A DNA stretch of 64,000 nt from Isoetes taiwanensis (GCA_021234155.1 JAJEKV010000047.1:1294494-1358493), one strand, 5' to 3'; positions 34,173-46,394 are shown, numbered from the stretch's first letter. Translations and numbers: made by a program. The notes: generated by a model not told the origin, from the sequence alone.

Positions 34173-34368
34173 GTAATTTGAACCTCCCCTTCATTATGTC
34201 GTAGATAATTTTCAGGGGGGGTGGATTCCGCCTGAAAATTTCGAAGCAGCGCATGAGCGGCGGAGGCGCGAGTGCTTCGCCAAGGCTGACGAGGCCACCG
34301 AGAAATTTTTCGGCAGAATCTCGACCGCCTGAAAATATCAAACATAATGAACGTTTGCTTCAAATTAC
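34173..34368. repeat. Foldback element, about 196 bp
   Basis: Left GTAATTTGAA...TTCATTATGTCGTAGATAAT, continuing TTTCAGG. The complement of the right end is GTAATTTGAAGCAAACGTTC, continuing ATTATGTTTGATATTTTCAGG. The sequence GTAATTTGAAGCAAACGTTC recurs at 35173-35192, so at least one more relative lies nearby. Confidence 0.65.
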
Positions 34369-35640
34369 ATACCTGAAAAAATTTTCTGGGAGAGTTTTTG
34401 GAACGGCCATGGCGAAGCATGAACGGCTATGGCAGAGGAATGTCTAAGAACAGGGCTCTTCTCTAGCATTTTCTTCACAACCCTTTTGTTCAAAGAAGGA
34501 GATGCTGCAGCGGTCGATGGAGCCATCCATTTCCAGGTTCCCAATCCAGCAAATACGAGCTGCAAGGGCTCCGCTATACTTTTCTAGAACAAGAGTCTTG
34601 ACCTATTTTATAGCAGAATGATCTTTGGGAGCGATGGTGAAACAAGCTTTGTGGACATTGCTCCACATTCTGCATCAAATGCATGTCATTTCAACTAAGA
34701 AATAGAAAATTGTTCTGCATCACATTCCCGGATCAGAGCTAAGGTTAGCATCTGGTAATGGATTTGTAGCTAGTTTCCAAGAATTTGCTTCTGAATCATA
34801 TGCTTCTGAATTATAAATCTCAATCCATAGGAATTTTGCTTCTGAATCATGAATACGGGGATTGAATGATCAGCCTAGTGTTTTCCAGCAACTAAAATCT
34901 TGTAAGAATAACATCTGTAGAAACAGGGCACTTCAGAAAACAGTCTATTCTGTTTAAATTTCTACCAGAACAGAGTTCTCTCAGGCATTCTGAAGCTTTT
35001 CACTATGGCGAATGATTGCTTTGGATAAGCAGCACAACGCTCTTCTCCAATGACTGCCGTAATGCTGGGTTTGAAACATATCCATCTGCCCTGCTAAAAA
35101 AACTCCACATAGTGGCGTCACAATAGATAGCGGGTGCAATATTGCGCCTTATAAAATAGACGTAATTTTGTAGTAATTTGAAGCAAACGTTCATTACGTA
35201 TATAAGAATCATTCCCGCATGGAAGCCATGCCGACGCGCATTAGGGCGGAGGCGTGGCTGACATGTCGGAATGTCCTGTAAAAGGACATTGTTAAAATGT
35301 AAAGTTTGTGTTAGGGTTTATTCTGGCGGCTCGGGCTATGGCGATGGCGCCCTGCTCTGACTATGGCGCCCTACTCCTGCTCCTGCGATGGTGCCCTTCT
35401 CCTGCTCCTACGATGGTGCCCTGCTCCTGCTCCTGCTCCTGCGATGGCTCCGGTGATGGCACCCTGCTCCGGCTCCAGTTTGTTAAAACATGGTTAGAAT
35501 TTATTCTGTATGCTCCCGCCATGGTGATGCATCCTGCTCCGGCGATGGCGTAACAAAGCTGATTTGTGCAGCAACTCACATGCAGACAAAGCCATTTTTT
35601 TCTGTTCTTTCTTGGCAGGCCATAAGGCAACTCTTCCGGA
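34369..35640. other. Intergenic
   Basis: No gene is supported. The stretch 35330-35560 is a degenerate GCTCC-TGCGATGGTGCCC repeat (units of about 15-30 bp) with high GC. A direct repeat GCTTCTGAATCAT(A/G)..GCTTCTGAAT lies at 34790-34850. Confidence 0.4.
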
Positions 35641-35905
35641 AGCTTTTTTGCTTTCTTTTGAAGCTTTCTTTTCTTTCTTTCTTTCTGAAGCTTTCAAAAC
35701 TTTTTCTCCTTTCGAAGCTTTTCTTTTCTTTCTTTCTTTCTTTCTAAAGCTTTTCTTTTCTTTTCTTTTCTTTTCTTTTCGAAGCTTTTCTTTTCAAAAC
35801 TTTTTTGAAGCTTTCAAAGCTTTTGTTTTTTGAAGGTTTCGAAGCTTTTGAAGATTTCTTTCCCTCTTAAGCTTTCTTTTAAGGAATCTGTAGGTGCTCT
35901 GAAGC
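35641..35905 (+). repeat. Pyrimidine-rich array punctuated by GAAGCTTT
   Basis: CTTTC/TTTTC runs alternate with about fifteen AAGCTTT words. It is strongly strand-asymmetric and non-coding, even though several frames stay open by composition. Confidence 0.85.
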
Positions 35906-36716
35906 TTTTTCTTAAGAAATCTATTGCTGGAGCTTTGGACTGGGGTTGAGTCCCACTGAGACCAAAGCTCCAGCAACGGATTTATTTCGAAAAAAATTAG
36001 AACACAGTAGTCCCTCTATGCCTTACCAAAACATGTATTGCACAAAATCTAAAGATGTGCACAAAAAAGTATGCCGCACAAGTCTGCCAAAAATAAACCT
36101 CTATCAAACAAGATCTACAAGAGCTTCACCTATTTCAAAGAACAAAAACAAGAAATCAAGAAAACAACATAAATAAACGTAAATCCAGCAAAAAAATTTA
36201 AAACAGAAGGCAAAGCTCAAGCTTCAGTTTAAGAGAAGCGCCTATTGTCTATAAGGATCGATAAGCATACTCGATTTTGATGAAAATAAAACACAAACAA
36301 GAAGCTTACAACGAGAAGAGTAAAACCGAGGAGCTTCTCTGTGCCTTACCAAAACCGCATAGAAAAATGACTTTGTCTTTGTTTTAGTCTGCGCAGGCTC
36401 TTTTTAGCAGAAGAATCGGTTTTCCTGAGTGCCTCTACAGAATCAGCTTTGATGAAGGCCTCTAGACAAGCTCTTTGAAGCAAGAAATACAAGATCTGCA
36501 AGAACTTCGCGGCAAAGCACCTATTTCAACAAGAAATCAGAAAAAGAACATAAATCAGATCCAGCAAAAATAATTTATAGGTAGATCTCCATTCAAGAAC
36601 TTAGATGTAAGCAGGGCGCCATCACCAAAACAGAGTGCCATCGTCGGAGTTGGGGCGCCATCCCCGGAATTGGAGAGCCATAGCCGCCAGAATTTTACTC
36701 TAAGCAAACTTCACAT
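35906..36716. other. Intergenic
   Basis: A/purine-rich DNA. Short words CCATC(G)CCGGA and CGCCATC recur at 36610-36690. An inverted pair TTGCTGGAGCTTTGG / CCAAAGCTCCAGCAA lies at about 35923-35977. No gene is supported. Confidence 0.4.
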
Positions 36717-36825
36717 TACAATAATGACTGTTTGGTTTAAATTCTGGCGTGTCAGGTGTGCCTCCGTGCTGACGCGTGTCGGCACACCTTCCACGCCGGA
36801 ATTTAAACCAAACAGTCATTCTTGT
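36717..36825. repeat. 109-bp near-perfect foldback (MITE or hairpin RNA candidate)
   Basis: The left arm TACAATAATGACTGTTTGGT, continuing TTAAATTCTGGCGTG and AGGTGTGCC, pairs with the right arm GGCACACCTTCCACGCCGGA, continuing ATTTAAACCAAACAGTCATT and CTTGTA. Mismatches are few over about 45 bp, with a GC-rich loop of about 15 bases. Confidence 0.85.
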
Positions 36826-37447
36826 ATACAACTATCCAACAGTTACAAGCATCACACGCACCTATTCCATCAGAAATTAACTTGAACCACATCACATTGG
36901 GGCAATCCATAATGCCGTGGCGCGTTGTTTCTTAACGCACTGGTCCTCGTGTTTACAGGCTGAGATCAGATCTCAGCCATTGATTCTAGTGTTGTTACCA
37001 CTTAGTAACATTCCGCTGGCTCCGAAATTTCTACTCTCTTTCACTCTGTTTCTTGTAAAATCCTAGGGTGTTACAGCAATTCCTTATAACATCCTTAGGC
37101 ATTATCGCAGATCGATGGTCTTTAGAAGCTTTTGGAGTAGGAAGCTTGACATTCGAGCCAGCTATGGCAGTTCCATTCAAAGCTGAGCTATGGCAACAAC
37201 CAGAAGAGGCTTCCGGCTCTGCTTTCGGCGCCCCTGCATTTGCTGCATACATCCTCTGATTCTTGCCACATGATTCTTGCATTTGCTGCATTTGCCCATG
37301 ATTCTTGCCATTCAGAAGAGTCCTCACAGATTACGGCCCCTATTTCATTCCGCGCCTTCAGACTGCTGCACAATCTTCACAAATGTTATCTTATTCAGCT
37401 TCCCATTCCGGTGCCCCTACTTCCGGCGCCAAGCTCATCTGAATAGC

Positions 37448-37577
37448 AAACCCTCGAACCAGTGCGTTAAGGGCGATAACGCCCTGGCCCTCGGGTATGG
37501 CCCTCAAATTTTTTTCCCAATAACGCCCTCGGGCCAGGGCGTTATCTACACCTTAACGCATTGGTTCTCAGGTTTAC
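37448..37577. repeat. Foldback element, copy 1 of a pair
   Basis: The left part AACCAGTGCGTTAAGG / ATAACGCCCTGGCCC pairs with the right part GGGCCAGGGCGTTATC / CCTTAACGCATTGGTT, around a central CTCAAATTTTTTTCCC. A diverged relative lies at 38483-38620. A similar one-armed copy (TTAACGCACTGGTCCTCGTG, then TTACCACTTAGTAACATTCC) lies at about 36932-37080. Confidence 0.75.
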
Positions 37578-38482
37578 ACTTAATCTGGATGTTTGACATG
37601 ACAAGTGTTACCAGCTTAGTAACATGCCTGTGGCTCAAATTTGATAGAGATGGCTGTAACAGCCTAGGATAATCGCTGAAGAATGGCATAACGCCCAGGG
37701 ATTTCCATTGCGAGTCTATTTCATTGCCCGAGCAAGAAAAACAGAGGGGTTTTGGCATTTATGGTGGCTAAACAACATAGGGTTTTGAAGGCGATTTATG
37801 TTATTCTTGAGTTTAGTTTATGCTGGCTAAGAAAACAGCAGATCTTTTGCCTAATAAACAAGGTCGACCCTGTAACAAGGTCGATCAGATGCCATAGCCA
37901 CGTAAAACATGCTTTTCTCAGGCCCAAATCCCAGATTCCACTACCGGAAGTTGCAGTTACCTCTGTGGCATCAAATGCCTTAAAGAAATATCTACCCTAA
38001 TGGGATGTATAATTCCACTATGGCAAAGGTAGTTCTTCCACAACAAGATCTACTCCGTTATTTTGATTCATGTCAAGATTCAGAGAGTGGCAATTGTTGC
38101 TGCTGCAAAAAGACGGGAGGAATCCCCTAACAGTTAAGCAGCTATTTATAGCATCCACATCCTTATCTGAAGCAAAATCCGATGCTCAAATACCACCGTT
38201 AGTGGAATCACAGAGAAGATAAATTTTGGATGCTCCAATTAGATTGGCCCATCTTCAACTTCCAGGCATCAATTGACGCTAGTGGAATCTCGGCCTCATA
38301 GCAAGTACCCAATAACAAGAGCGGCTATTCTAAAAGACGAAGGGCGTCCATTTGAGGTAGGTGCTGGCGAATATACTGGACAGGCGCTCAAAAACAGAGC
38401 TCTCAAAACATAGCTCAAAAAGAGGCTCTAAGAAGTTGAAGATCCGAAGAATCTCAAAGGCTTCTGTCCAGGATTAATCAGT
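37578..38482. other. Spacer between paired foldbacks
   Basis: No gene is supported. The stretch 37578-37670 (GTTACCAGCTTAGTAACATG, GGCTGTAACAGCCTAGGAT) matches 36995-37080, indicating an older shared repeat. Confidence 0.4.
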
Positions 38483-38620
38483 GTAAACCCTCAACTAGGG
38501 TGTTAAGGGGATAACACCGAGCGTTCACTGAAAAGAAAAATTTTGGGCCATGGCCACATGACCCTTAATTTTCTTTTTCAGTAATGCCCTCGGGCCAGGA
38601 AGTTATCTACATGCACCTTG
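38483..38620. repeat. Foldback element, copy 2, diverged
   Basis: GTAAACCCTCAACTAGGGTG, then TTAAGGGGATAACACC and AGTAATGCCCTCGGGCCAGG, then AAGTTATCTACATGCACCTT. This is the same layout as 37448-37577. A central inverted pair (AGAAAAATT..GGGCCATGGCC..AATTTTCT) is added. Confidence 0.65.
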
Positions 38621-38973
38621 TTCGTCTAGCCTTTGGCATCTACACCTCCTTATATGATGAATCACATGACATGACTATACTTGTTATTAGTATACTTTTT
38701 GGACCTGAATATAATTTCAAACAATTGCATAGAGAGCGGCATATTAATCATTGCGGAAAAGAATGAACAACCTCAGGGCTTCTCGAGGAGATTTATTATA
38801 GCTTGTAGCTTCCAAATAGATGTACACAAAGCAAGGGGAGAGGACAAAATTGATGAAGCTGCTTAGATTCTTGGAATCTAATACGGCAGCACTGAGTTGG
38901 TGAAGACATGTAGATACCAAATGTAGTAAAGAATGGTAAAGGGAGTCAGTTGGAAACTTGGCTCACCCAAGGC

Positions 38974-41900
38974 TCAAGATTCTTGCACTAGCTTTGGAGG
39001 AGCAACCTGTATGTGAAAACCACCTTCCATTTAGTATAATGCAAAAACGAGAAAAGATTTGCAACATGTAAGGAGTCCCCAACTTACCTTTACGTGATGT
39101 GGCAACATTTTGACATCAAATGGGGAGCAAAGCCAGGCCTCTGTGGAGTATGTCACCAGATTCTCTAGTCGGCTTGTATAGAAATCTGCATATCTTTGCA
39201 CGTTGTATGCAAAAGCAGATTCCTTTCCAGTGTCTGTTAGAAATGTAGATCCGAAATAGGGATTGAACATGGACACCATGGCCTGTCTTGCATTTTGACG
39301 TTCTCCTCGAAGTGCTTCAAGGAGCTTCTCTTCCTCCTCAGTTGTGCTTACTGGTAAGCCATGGAATTTACCCAGCAGCTCTTGCAGCATGTGATACTTT
39401 GCCTAAAATGATGCAAGCACTAACTCAGCAACAAACTTCCCTTACAAAAATATATGATGACGATGAGATTGATTTCTAATGACTATACCATAAAGCCACA
39501 AACATAAGATGATGATTGGATTACCTGCTGAAAGCGATACTTGTCCTCATTTTGGGTCTTTATCTCCCGCTGTAGTATAAAATCAAAGCACACTGTTTAA
39601 AAGGACTAACATAATGCAGAACATAAATCTGGTCAGCATTAGTTTTCCTTGCAAAATCTCCTAACCTCTAACTCACGAATTATTGCAGCTGTTCTCCAAC
39701 CAGCTTTTGCAGGCCCCCGTAGATCACTATACAAATGATCCCCGAAGTATAGCACCTATTTCTCCATAGTTAATAAATCAAAAATAGATGCAGAAAACTA
39801 GAACTAGAACCAGAACCAATGTTGCCAAACACCATTCCAGTGAACCATGGCAATATATCGAACTAATCTCCTGATTCCAAACAAATACCAAATTGAGCTA
39901 GCACATTTAAAAAGAGACCTGACCTCGGATCCTCTCCATTTTGTGATCTCAATGAATTGCTTTAAGCAACCATGGTAATAAACGCTGTGTGGTTCAAATC
40001 TGTCGACTCTTGTGAAAGCCAGCTTATCATTTTCAAGGACATAATGCCTGCATAAAACACAATTACTTACAAATTTCTCAAGGTGCATAAAATAGTAAAT
40101 AACAACTGAGTTACTAATCAAGTCAACTTTCATCCTTGTTTTTCAACCATATTGTTGAAGTTTCTGAGTTATCCTACTCATGATATGTAAGTAGCAATAT
40201 TTGGAAGGATAGAAGAATGTCCAAAACTCACCTGAATGGCCTCTCAGATGTATAGAAATTAGGCTTATCTGAAAATGCTACCACAACATCAAAAAGCTCC
40301 ATCCATGACCTCCCGTCTTGTCCATCCTCCTGTGATAACAGCATAGACAGAGATAAAAGAATAAATAGCTGAACAAGGCTAAAACAGAGTACTTATTTAC
40401 CATAAGACGTAGATTTGTCCACCATACCATGGATGGCTAAAATAGTTATGAATTAGCGGCTACTGCCTCAAGCATGTCCTAAATGGTTTCTCTAGTGTGC
40501 AGATTAGTACTTTTGTCCATATCACTGTTTTACATAGTATTAGTGAATTAGGGATCACTCATATTTTCATCCACTACACTCTACACGCTGATAAATCCTT
40601 CTTTTCTCTGCTTGCCATGTACATTATTTACATGTCCCATTCAACTGATAAGCCTTCCTTAGTTCTTAACGGGAGCAAAGCAAAAGTCTAAGCCCAGGCA
40701 ACAAAAAGAGGCTGCTGGAATTTTTGAACGACATGGCCATCTTGCATTCTGAGGAATACCATTTGTCAACAAATCCACCTAGATAAGAAACCTATGTAAA
40801 GTTTCTAACAAGATAGCTATAGAGCTGGGCAAGGAAGATAGATAACATTTACATAGTCACACAAAGTACATCAAAAACAATTGCGCTTAATAACAGAATT
40901 TGGATAAAGTGCTGCCAAACATACCTGAAAAAGATAACGCATGCCACTATCTACAAATGGAAAGGGAGAATTGGTCAAGATAAATGTTTTTTTTCCCCTT
41001 TCCTTCAATGTTCGCAGCATCTGAATAACTTCATTCTAGCAAAATCGAAAACAAAAACTGCAGGTCGTAAATAATACGATTATTTAACAGCTAGCATAGA
41101 ACATTTATAAGCCAGAAAACTTAGGACGTTGACAACTAAAAAACTTTCCAACAGATTGTGATTCATGCATACACTTTCTATACAAATCGACCCTGTCAAC
41201 AGTTGTCATAATTTAGTCTATGATGGTTCCCACTTTTTCAAAAGCGAAAGGAACCAACGAAGTGTCATAAGCTTTTCTCTAGGTGTTGTTAGCATGGTAT
41301 CATTCCAGTACAGTTCAACCTTATTTTTCAGGAAGTACATATAATATTTGCCATATGCACCATCTTTTATTTGCAAGTAGTCAATAAAATGCACCCACAT
41401 TTTTCACAAGGTACTTCTGTGGTTCATGAAGGATCTCGCTGTGCAACAGACCACTACGATGAACAAAATCAATAGAACGTTTGACGTCTTCATAAACATA
41501 AGCTGGGTCAAATTCTATCTTCTCATCAACAAAATGTTGTATGACATCAGATATCAAACAGACCTGCAATAATAAGGCATCCAGGATAAAGTTAAAGTAA
41601 CTAAATTATGCAAGTTTTACATCAAATTCTCACCTCGCTAAGGCAGAAAAGATCCATCAAGGAGGCAAGATTCGGCATGTGCTCAACACCAACATGCTTT
41701 CCACCATAGACTGCTTCAAGCTCGTCTCTGGTTAGCTGAGTATGCAACAGAATTCATAGTTATTGATAGATAATCTCTTAAGAATTATATTAGATGATAT
41801 CCTTTATAATCCCATAAGAACCTTTTTCTCCCTGGCCCATTCAAAGACACGGTTTGCCCAATTAAAAGGCCAGAAGATGCCCAGTGCATTGTTCCAACGG

Positions 41901-43778
41901 TGATAGAGCAATGGCACTTTTCAAACCAGAACATATTGGGAATAATAAGATGTAAAGCAGAAACATAGCTTATGAGGGCCTCAGAAAAAAAGAAAAGGAA
42001 AAGAAGTGCCGTCAGATTCCACTACACAATCTGGGATGTTATTGACGTCTTTTAAAGACCCAAATAAATATAAAGTAAGTTCAAGCAATCGGCCCAAGTT
42101 ATTAAGGCATATCTGAAAATACGAAAGTCTTTCATCTGGGTTTGTTAATTGTTTCTTCTAAACATGCTGACAATTTCATAATGCACGGGAGGTCTTACTA
42201 GTACTCTAAAGAGCATCAGCACATGGATGATCTTTCACACAACTTCATTGACTTTGAGAGTTAAGTTTAGCTTCAGATCTCACATATAACCTGATATAGC
42301 TATTCCATGTCTACAATGATACAAGGTAGTCCCTGTGATGTAATCTCCAGAATAAGACAGTTACTTACACATCGGCGACCAAAATAACAACTTGAAAGCT
42401 CTGCGGAGTGAAAAAAGTCGAGCTTCAACAGATAACCCATTTTCTTATCATAATATAGTCCTCGTATAGGAAACTGTGGGTCATACTGAAATGATAGACA
42501 ACTCTCTGGGTACCTATGCTGTAGAAAGAGAGATCAATGTAATCTTCTGGTAGTAATAACATACACCTTCCCTTCTACTTCAGTAGTAAAGAGGACTCAC
42601 CTCCTCCACAAGATGTTTTTTTGCTAAGTCATAAATCAGAGGCTGCAAATTCTCTGTATAATGTGCTAAAGTGTAGTCATAATCAAAGCCATAGACGTTG
42701 ATACGGTCCAAGCGCAAATTATGATTTGCATAGACACCTGCATAAAGTATAGCAAAATAAATCTTGTCAATAAATATTTTACAAAATATATGCCTGCTAC
42801 TTAAATTAATGGAAAACTCAATGGAATTTTTTCTGTAGCATTAGAAACACGAGTTTTGTCAGCTGAAGCAGCAAGTTACTTATTCCCTTAAACCTCTAGC
42901 TTGAAAGTGGCTCATTTGGAAAAACAGGCCTAATGCCATTTATGTAAAATTATACATACTGAAAAGGATTGTTTCAACTACAATTGTTGAAAAAGGTGCC
43001 AATTATAAGCGGTGAGGAACAAGAATGTGTAGAATGAACCCACCTGCCAAGAATGTCCCGTATACCATAAAAAATAAAGAAGCACAAGATAGAACACATA
43101 TAACAAAAAAATGAGTTCTAAGTGCATAAATATGTGAACAGAATGCTGCTTACAGAATAAGGACATGCAGTGACTTGCTCTACGTACTTTAATTACAAAC
43201 AATCTAAAAATTTGGTAATCCACAAAGTGTAGGAAACTTTTATAAATGGTTCCGTGAAAAAATATTGCAATCTAACAGAAACTTCATACTTTCAAAGTGC
43301 ACATAGGGCGTATCATATCAACTGAATGAGAGCATACAATTATCTGGGACAAAAGCAGCAAGTCCAAAGACTTAAAAGACAGATTAAGCAATTATAATTT
43401 AAAAATTCTACTCAACTGCATTAGTCTGTGATGTACCTACCTACCATTGGGATCCATTTTTGGCATATCCACCAGCTCCACCAGTCCCTCTGAATTACAC
43501 TGGAAGTATTTTAGAGCCCTTTCAAATTCCTGCTTTAACTTTGACTTTTCTTCATGGAACTTCCGTGTTTTAATGCTGGGAGGCCTTATCGTGGAAGTAC
43601 CAGCATAGGAACAGCAACTCTTATTGTACATAATATGGCTGCTCTTCACATTCTGGTTAGACAACACTCCAAGTGCCTTAGGTGCCATTAAAGTGCAGAA
43701 AAACGATCTTTGTGATGCTGGCAGATTTTGAATAGAACTCCAGGTTGAGATGCTGCAAAGATACCTCGTAGTAACCAT
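38974..43778 (-). CDS. HAD-IG 5'-nucleotidase domain protein (NT5DC family), 12 exons
   Basis: HAD-superfamily IG hydrolase related to cytosolic purine 5'-nucleotidase; substrate and role in plants are uncertain. I can join twelve exons with GT-AG borders and matching phases: 43445-43778, 42601-42737, 42369-42518, 41634-41735, 41399-41563, 40925-41035, 40232-40329, 39924-40047, 39666-39755, 39525-39569, 39088-39402 and 38974-39006. They give 567 codons plus TGA, the usual family size. Motifs: [13 protein letters not shown] (motif I, catalytic Asp pair), [35 protein letters not shown] (motif II region), [40 protein letters not shown] (motifs III/IV) and [15 protein letters not shown]. The first about 80 residues are Ser/Arg/Lys-rich with few acids, consistent with an organelle transit peptide. 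No defect was found. Confidence 0.92.
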
Positions 43779-44359
43779 AGTTTCTGGAGCTATGTTGGTC
43801 CTTCCATATACTCTAAACCTGCGTGCCCAGAGATAGCTCTGGACAAATACAAAAATAACAAAAAACCGTAAGAAAATGCCTAAACCTTGTTAGACCATGA
43901 AAACAATCGTTCATTTTACTATGACAGATAAATTATTGTGCAACTATAGGAAACTGCACTAAAATCCAAATTTGGTAACAGAAACGGAAGTTCCATTTGA
44001 ACAATCTAATACGCATTCCTTCAATCCATAACTAATCTCAGTAAATGCGATGCCAATATAGGATCAACTAAGAAATGACGTATGATTCTTCGTAACGCAT
44101 TATGTCTGATAAACGGAACAAGGGTCTTTTCTGCCAGAAATAAATATAATATGATACTGTTACCTGGTTCAGAGAAGCTTGAGATATATGGTTTGGAAGC
44201 AGGCATGCCGAATGCTTTACGTAAAATGGAGACGCAAGGCACCGCAGGCTAGTTGAGAGCATTCTCTGAAGAAGCAGGACGTAGCAGAATGTAGTCCAGC
44301 TTTTGGACAATGTACTGCAACATTCCTAAATAGTAACCCAAAATATTCCCATATGCCGG
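43779..44359. other. 5' flank of the NT5DC gene
   Basis: Presumed leader and promoter of the minus-strand gene; no coding motif. It ends at the double-hairpin repeat. Confidence 0.4.
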
Positions 44360-44458
44360 TTTTTGGGTTGCCCCTAGGGGGCCAAACCTTTGCTCATAGG
44401 GTTTTTGGCATATTCCAGGTATATGCCGGCATATGCCTAGAATGCCCAAAACTGCTCC
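44360..44458 (+). repeat. Dispersed double-hairpin repeat, copy 2
   Basis: TTTTTGGGTTGCCCCTAGGG, then GGCCAAACCTTTGCTCATAG, then TTTTTGGCATATTCCAGGTA. It is more diverged than copies 1 and 3 and lies just upstream of the isolated DusA exon. Confidence 0.75.
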
Positions 44459-44573
44459 AAACTGGCTGTTGCCAGTAAACTGGCTATCAGCTCTGTTGCT
44501 GGTCGATGATGTTGGAACCGCCTAATCGGCATGAAGTTTGATGCTCTGAAGTGCAAGGATCAAGCTTCTATGT

Positions 44574-44650
44574 TAAATCGTTTGCTCACATTCCGCCTGG
44601 CTGTATCGGAGATGATTGTTGCTAAAACCATCATGCACCATGAGAACTTG
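44574..44650 (+). pseudogene. tRNA-dihydrouridine synthase (DusA-like) exon, plus strand
   Basis: The plus strand reads LAVSEMIVAKTIMHHENL, ending at a donor, AACTTG|GTACTT. The DusA family has YTEM...(A/E)TI(I/V)(H/Y)Q...NLDRFLAF here. The residues expected next (DR(F/L)L.F) begin the next exon, but on the opposite strand at 45385. The exon's 5' border is not defined. Taken alone the similarity is modest; the exon border that fits the inverted partner raises confidence. Confidence 0.5.
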
Positions 44651-45119
44651 GTACTTTCTCCATATGACTCATATGCGTTCACATGCTGGCAAATTCTTGT
44701 TCCTTTCACAGCCTGAAGTTGTTTCTTTCTAGTTTATGGGATTCAGCTAAGTTTGTCTTCACCTTAAATTTTTAGGTTGTAAAGAATGATAATGTTAACC
44801 TCTACATCCCTATGCACCAGCCAATAAATAAGAAAAAATTGTCCAACATTGCATAATTGTAGATTGCCATAACGTATTGGTTGTTTGTGGCAAGTTTGTG
44901 GCAAAACTTGCGACATTCACCAATGTCAAAATAGAATACTTAGGCTATTGATACTTGGAGTCTGACATGACATCGAAGATGCATCTTGACACAGACAATT
45001 TACAACGTAATTAACAATCAGTTTTTTGTAGACTCATTCAGACCCTGGGTAAATATTATAAAATCATAGAAGATTTTTATAACAAATATAATTTGGATAG
45101 AAGAGCATCTTAAACACAC

Positions 45120-45385
45120 CATAGGGGGCAGCATCAGACGTGCCCCAAAGCATCCTTTGCCAGCAACCTTGCTGCTTGGACATCCACAACTGCAACAAAG
45201 CAAGAACCTCATTGCATCTCACATTTGAGTAAGAAAAATAGCAAAGATATTCCCTACGTGAAATTGATCTCATCGTAACCATAGGAAGAAGCAAGTTCTG
45301 CAGCCTTTGCAAGGCTATTAGGATTGCTGCCCCCAAGTTGTAGGACAACTAGGTGCTGTGAAACTGGAAATTCAAGCAGCCTATC
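45120..45385 (-). pseudogene. tRNA-dihydrouridine synthase (DusA-like), two exons, minus strand
   Basis: Dus enzymes reduce uridine to dihydrouridine in tRNA D-loops using FMN and NADPH. Exon 45258-45385 reads DRLLEFPVSQHLVVLQLGGS followed by NPNSLAKAAELASSYGYDEI and NFT. Exon 45120-45189 reads CGCPSSKVAGKGCFGARLML followed by PPM. The junction AC|GTAGGG...TTGCAG|T is in phase. QLGG, GYDEIN and the active-site Cys block CGCPS.KV..G.FGA.LM are all present. The preceding and following exons are not on this strand nearby: the preceding one lies inverted at 44574-44650, and the tRNA-binding half was not found. So the gene is broken. Confidence 0.8.
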
Positions 45386-46394
45386 CTACATTAACGTATA
45401 TCATCATAGATATGAGAACAATTACAACACTTTGTGATTGTAACAGAGTTCATATGACTTAAATTAGACATCCTCCAAAAGTTCAATTAAGAAAGAAAGC
45501 ATTGATTGTTATATAGCATTTCAAAACTTGATTAAACTTATTATGCTCAAATTATGTCATTTCTTGCAATAACCTGGATGTTGAGTCTATATACCACCAA
45601 TATGGATGGCATGCATCGCTTCACTTTCTTCGGTGGATAGCCCAGTCAGTTATCCTCATTTCTTTATTTGGATATCCAATCCATATCGATGGCAAAAGAA
45701 GCAGAATCGATGCGTAAACAAAGAAGAATAAAAATGGATAAGAGAATGGCTTAATCAATAAGTAAGGAAGTAAAAAAAAATGGTGCAAGTTGAAGGTAGT
45801 TCCATAATTGACTAATCTGTACAATAGTGGTCTTAAAAGCATAATGCAACCTGAACAATTAGATCAATTATAGTATGTTCAAAACCCATTGGAGCTGAAA
45901 GCAAGTCAATATGTGAAACCATGCATAAATAAGGGACGATGAGTGGTAAAAACATGACCAATTTTATAGAGGCCCTTCAAGTCAGGGAATGTCTTTGCTT
46001 TACGGCGATTTTGTGGACGATTTATGCATCAGGTGTTGGACATGCTGGAGTTTTGTGGCGTGAAAAGCATTGCTTTTGGTAATAAATTACCATAGATTAG
46101 CTAGCCCCATGAGATACTAGCCTGTTGTTGAAGAATGAGGGCAATGCTATTGTGTGAATGAAAACAAGCCCTTGGTAAAAATGTTAAACACGCTGATGGT
46201 TCCAGATACAAGTCTCCCTTATTTATTCTTAATCCTCGCCAGGGAGAATAATATCTTCAAGTCCCCACGGGCTATACTTGATATTATTTTTTTGTCGGTG
46301 GATTTTTTGAAAGGGGTGTAACTTAATTGTCAAGACATTAACAGCTAGTTGGAAAAGCAATGCAAGCAATCGTTTCAAGCTGCAATGTCCATGT
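45386..46394. other. Intergenic
   Basis: AT-rich spacer; no gene is supported. AATAATATCTTCAAGTCCCC pairs loosely with ACTTGATATTATT at 46247-46288, a short hairpin. Confidence 0.4.

Noticed and set aside
35308-35833. Several overlapping ORFs
   Set aside because: Composition-driven frames in GC-rich and pyrimidine-rich repeats; the protein text is low-complexity.
44021-44310. Minus-strand ORFs upstream of the NT5DC start as an extra exon
   Set aside because: No similarity to the family, and the ATG at 43778 already gives a complete protein.
45621-45842. A further DusA exon (text TDWAIHRRK) upstream on the minus strand
   Set aside because: Resemblance to the family's DWTDNHYR start is only partial and no splice border fits.
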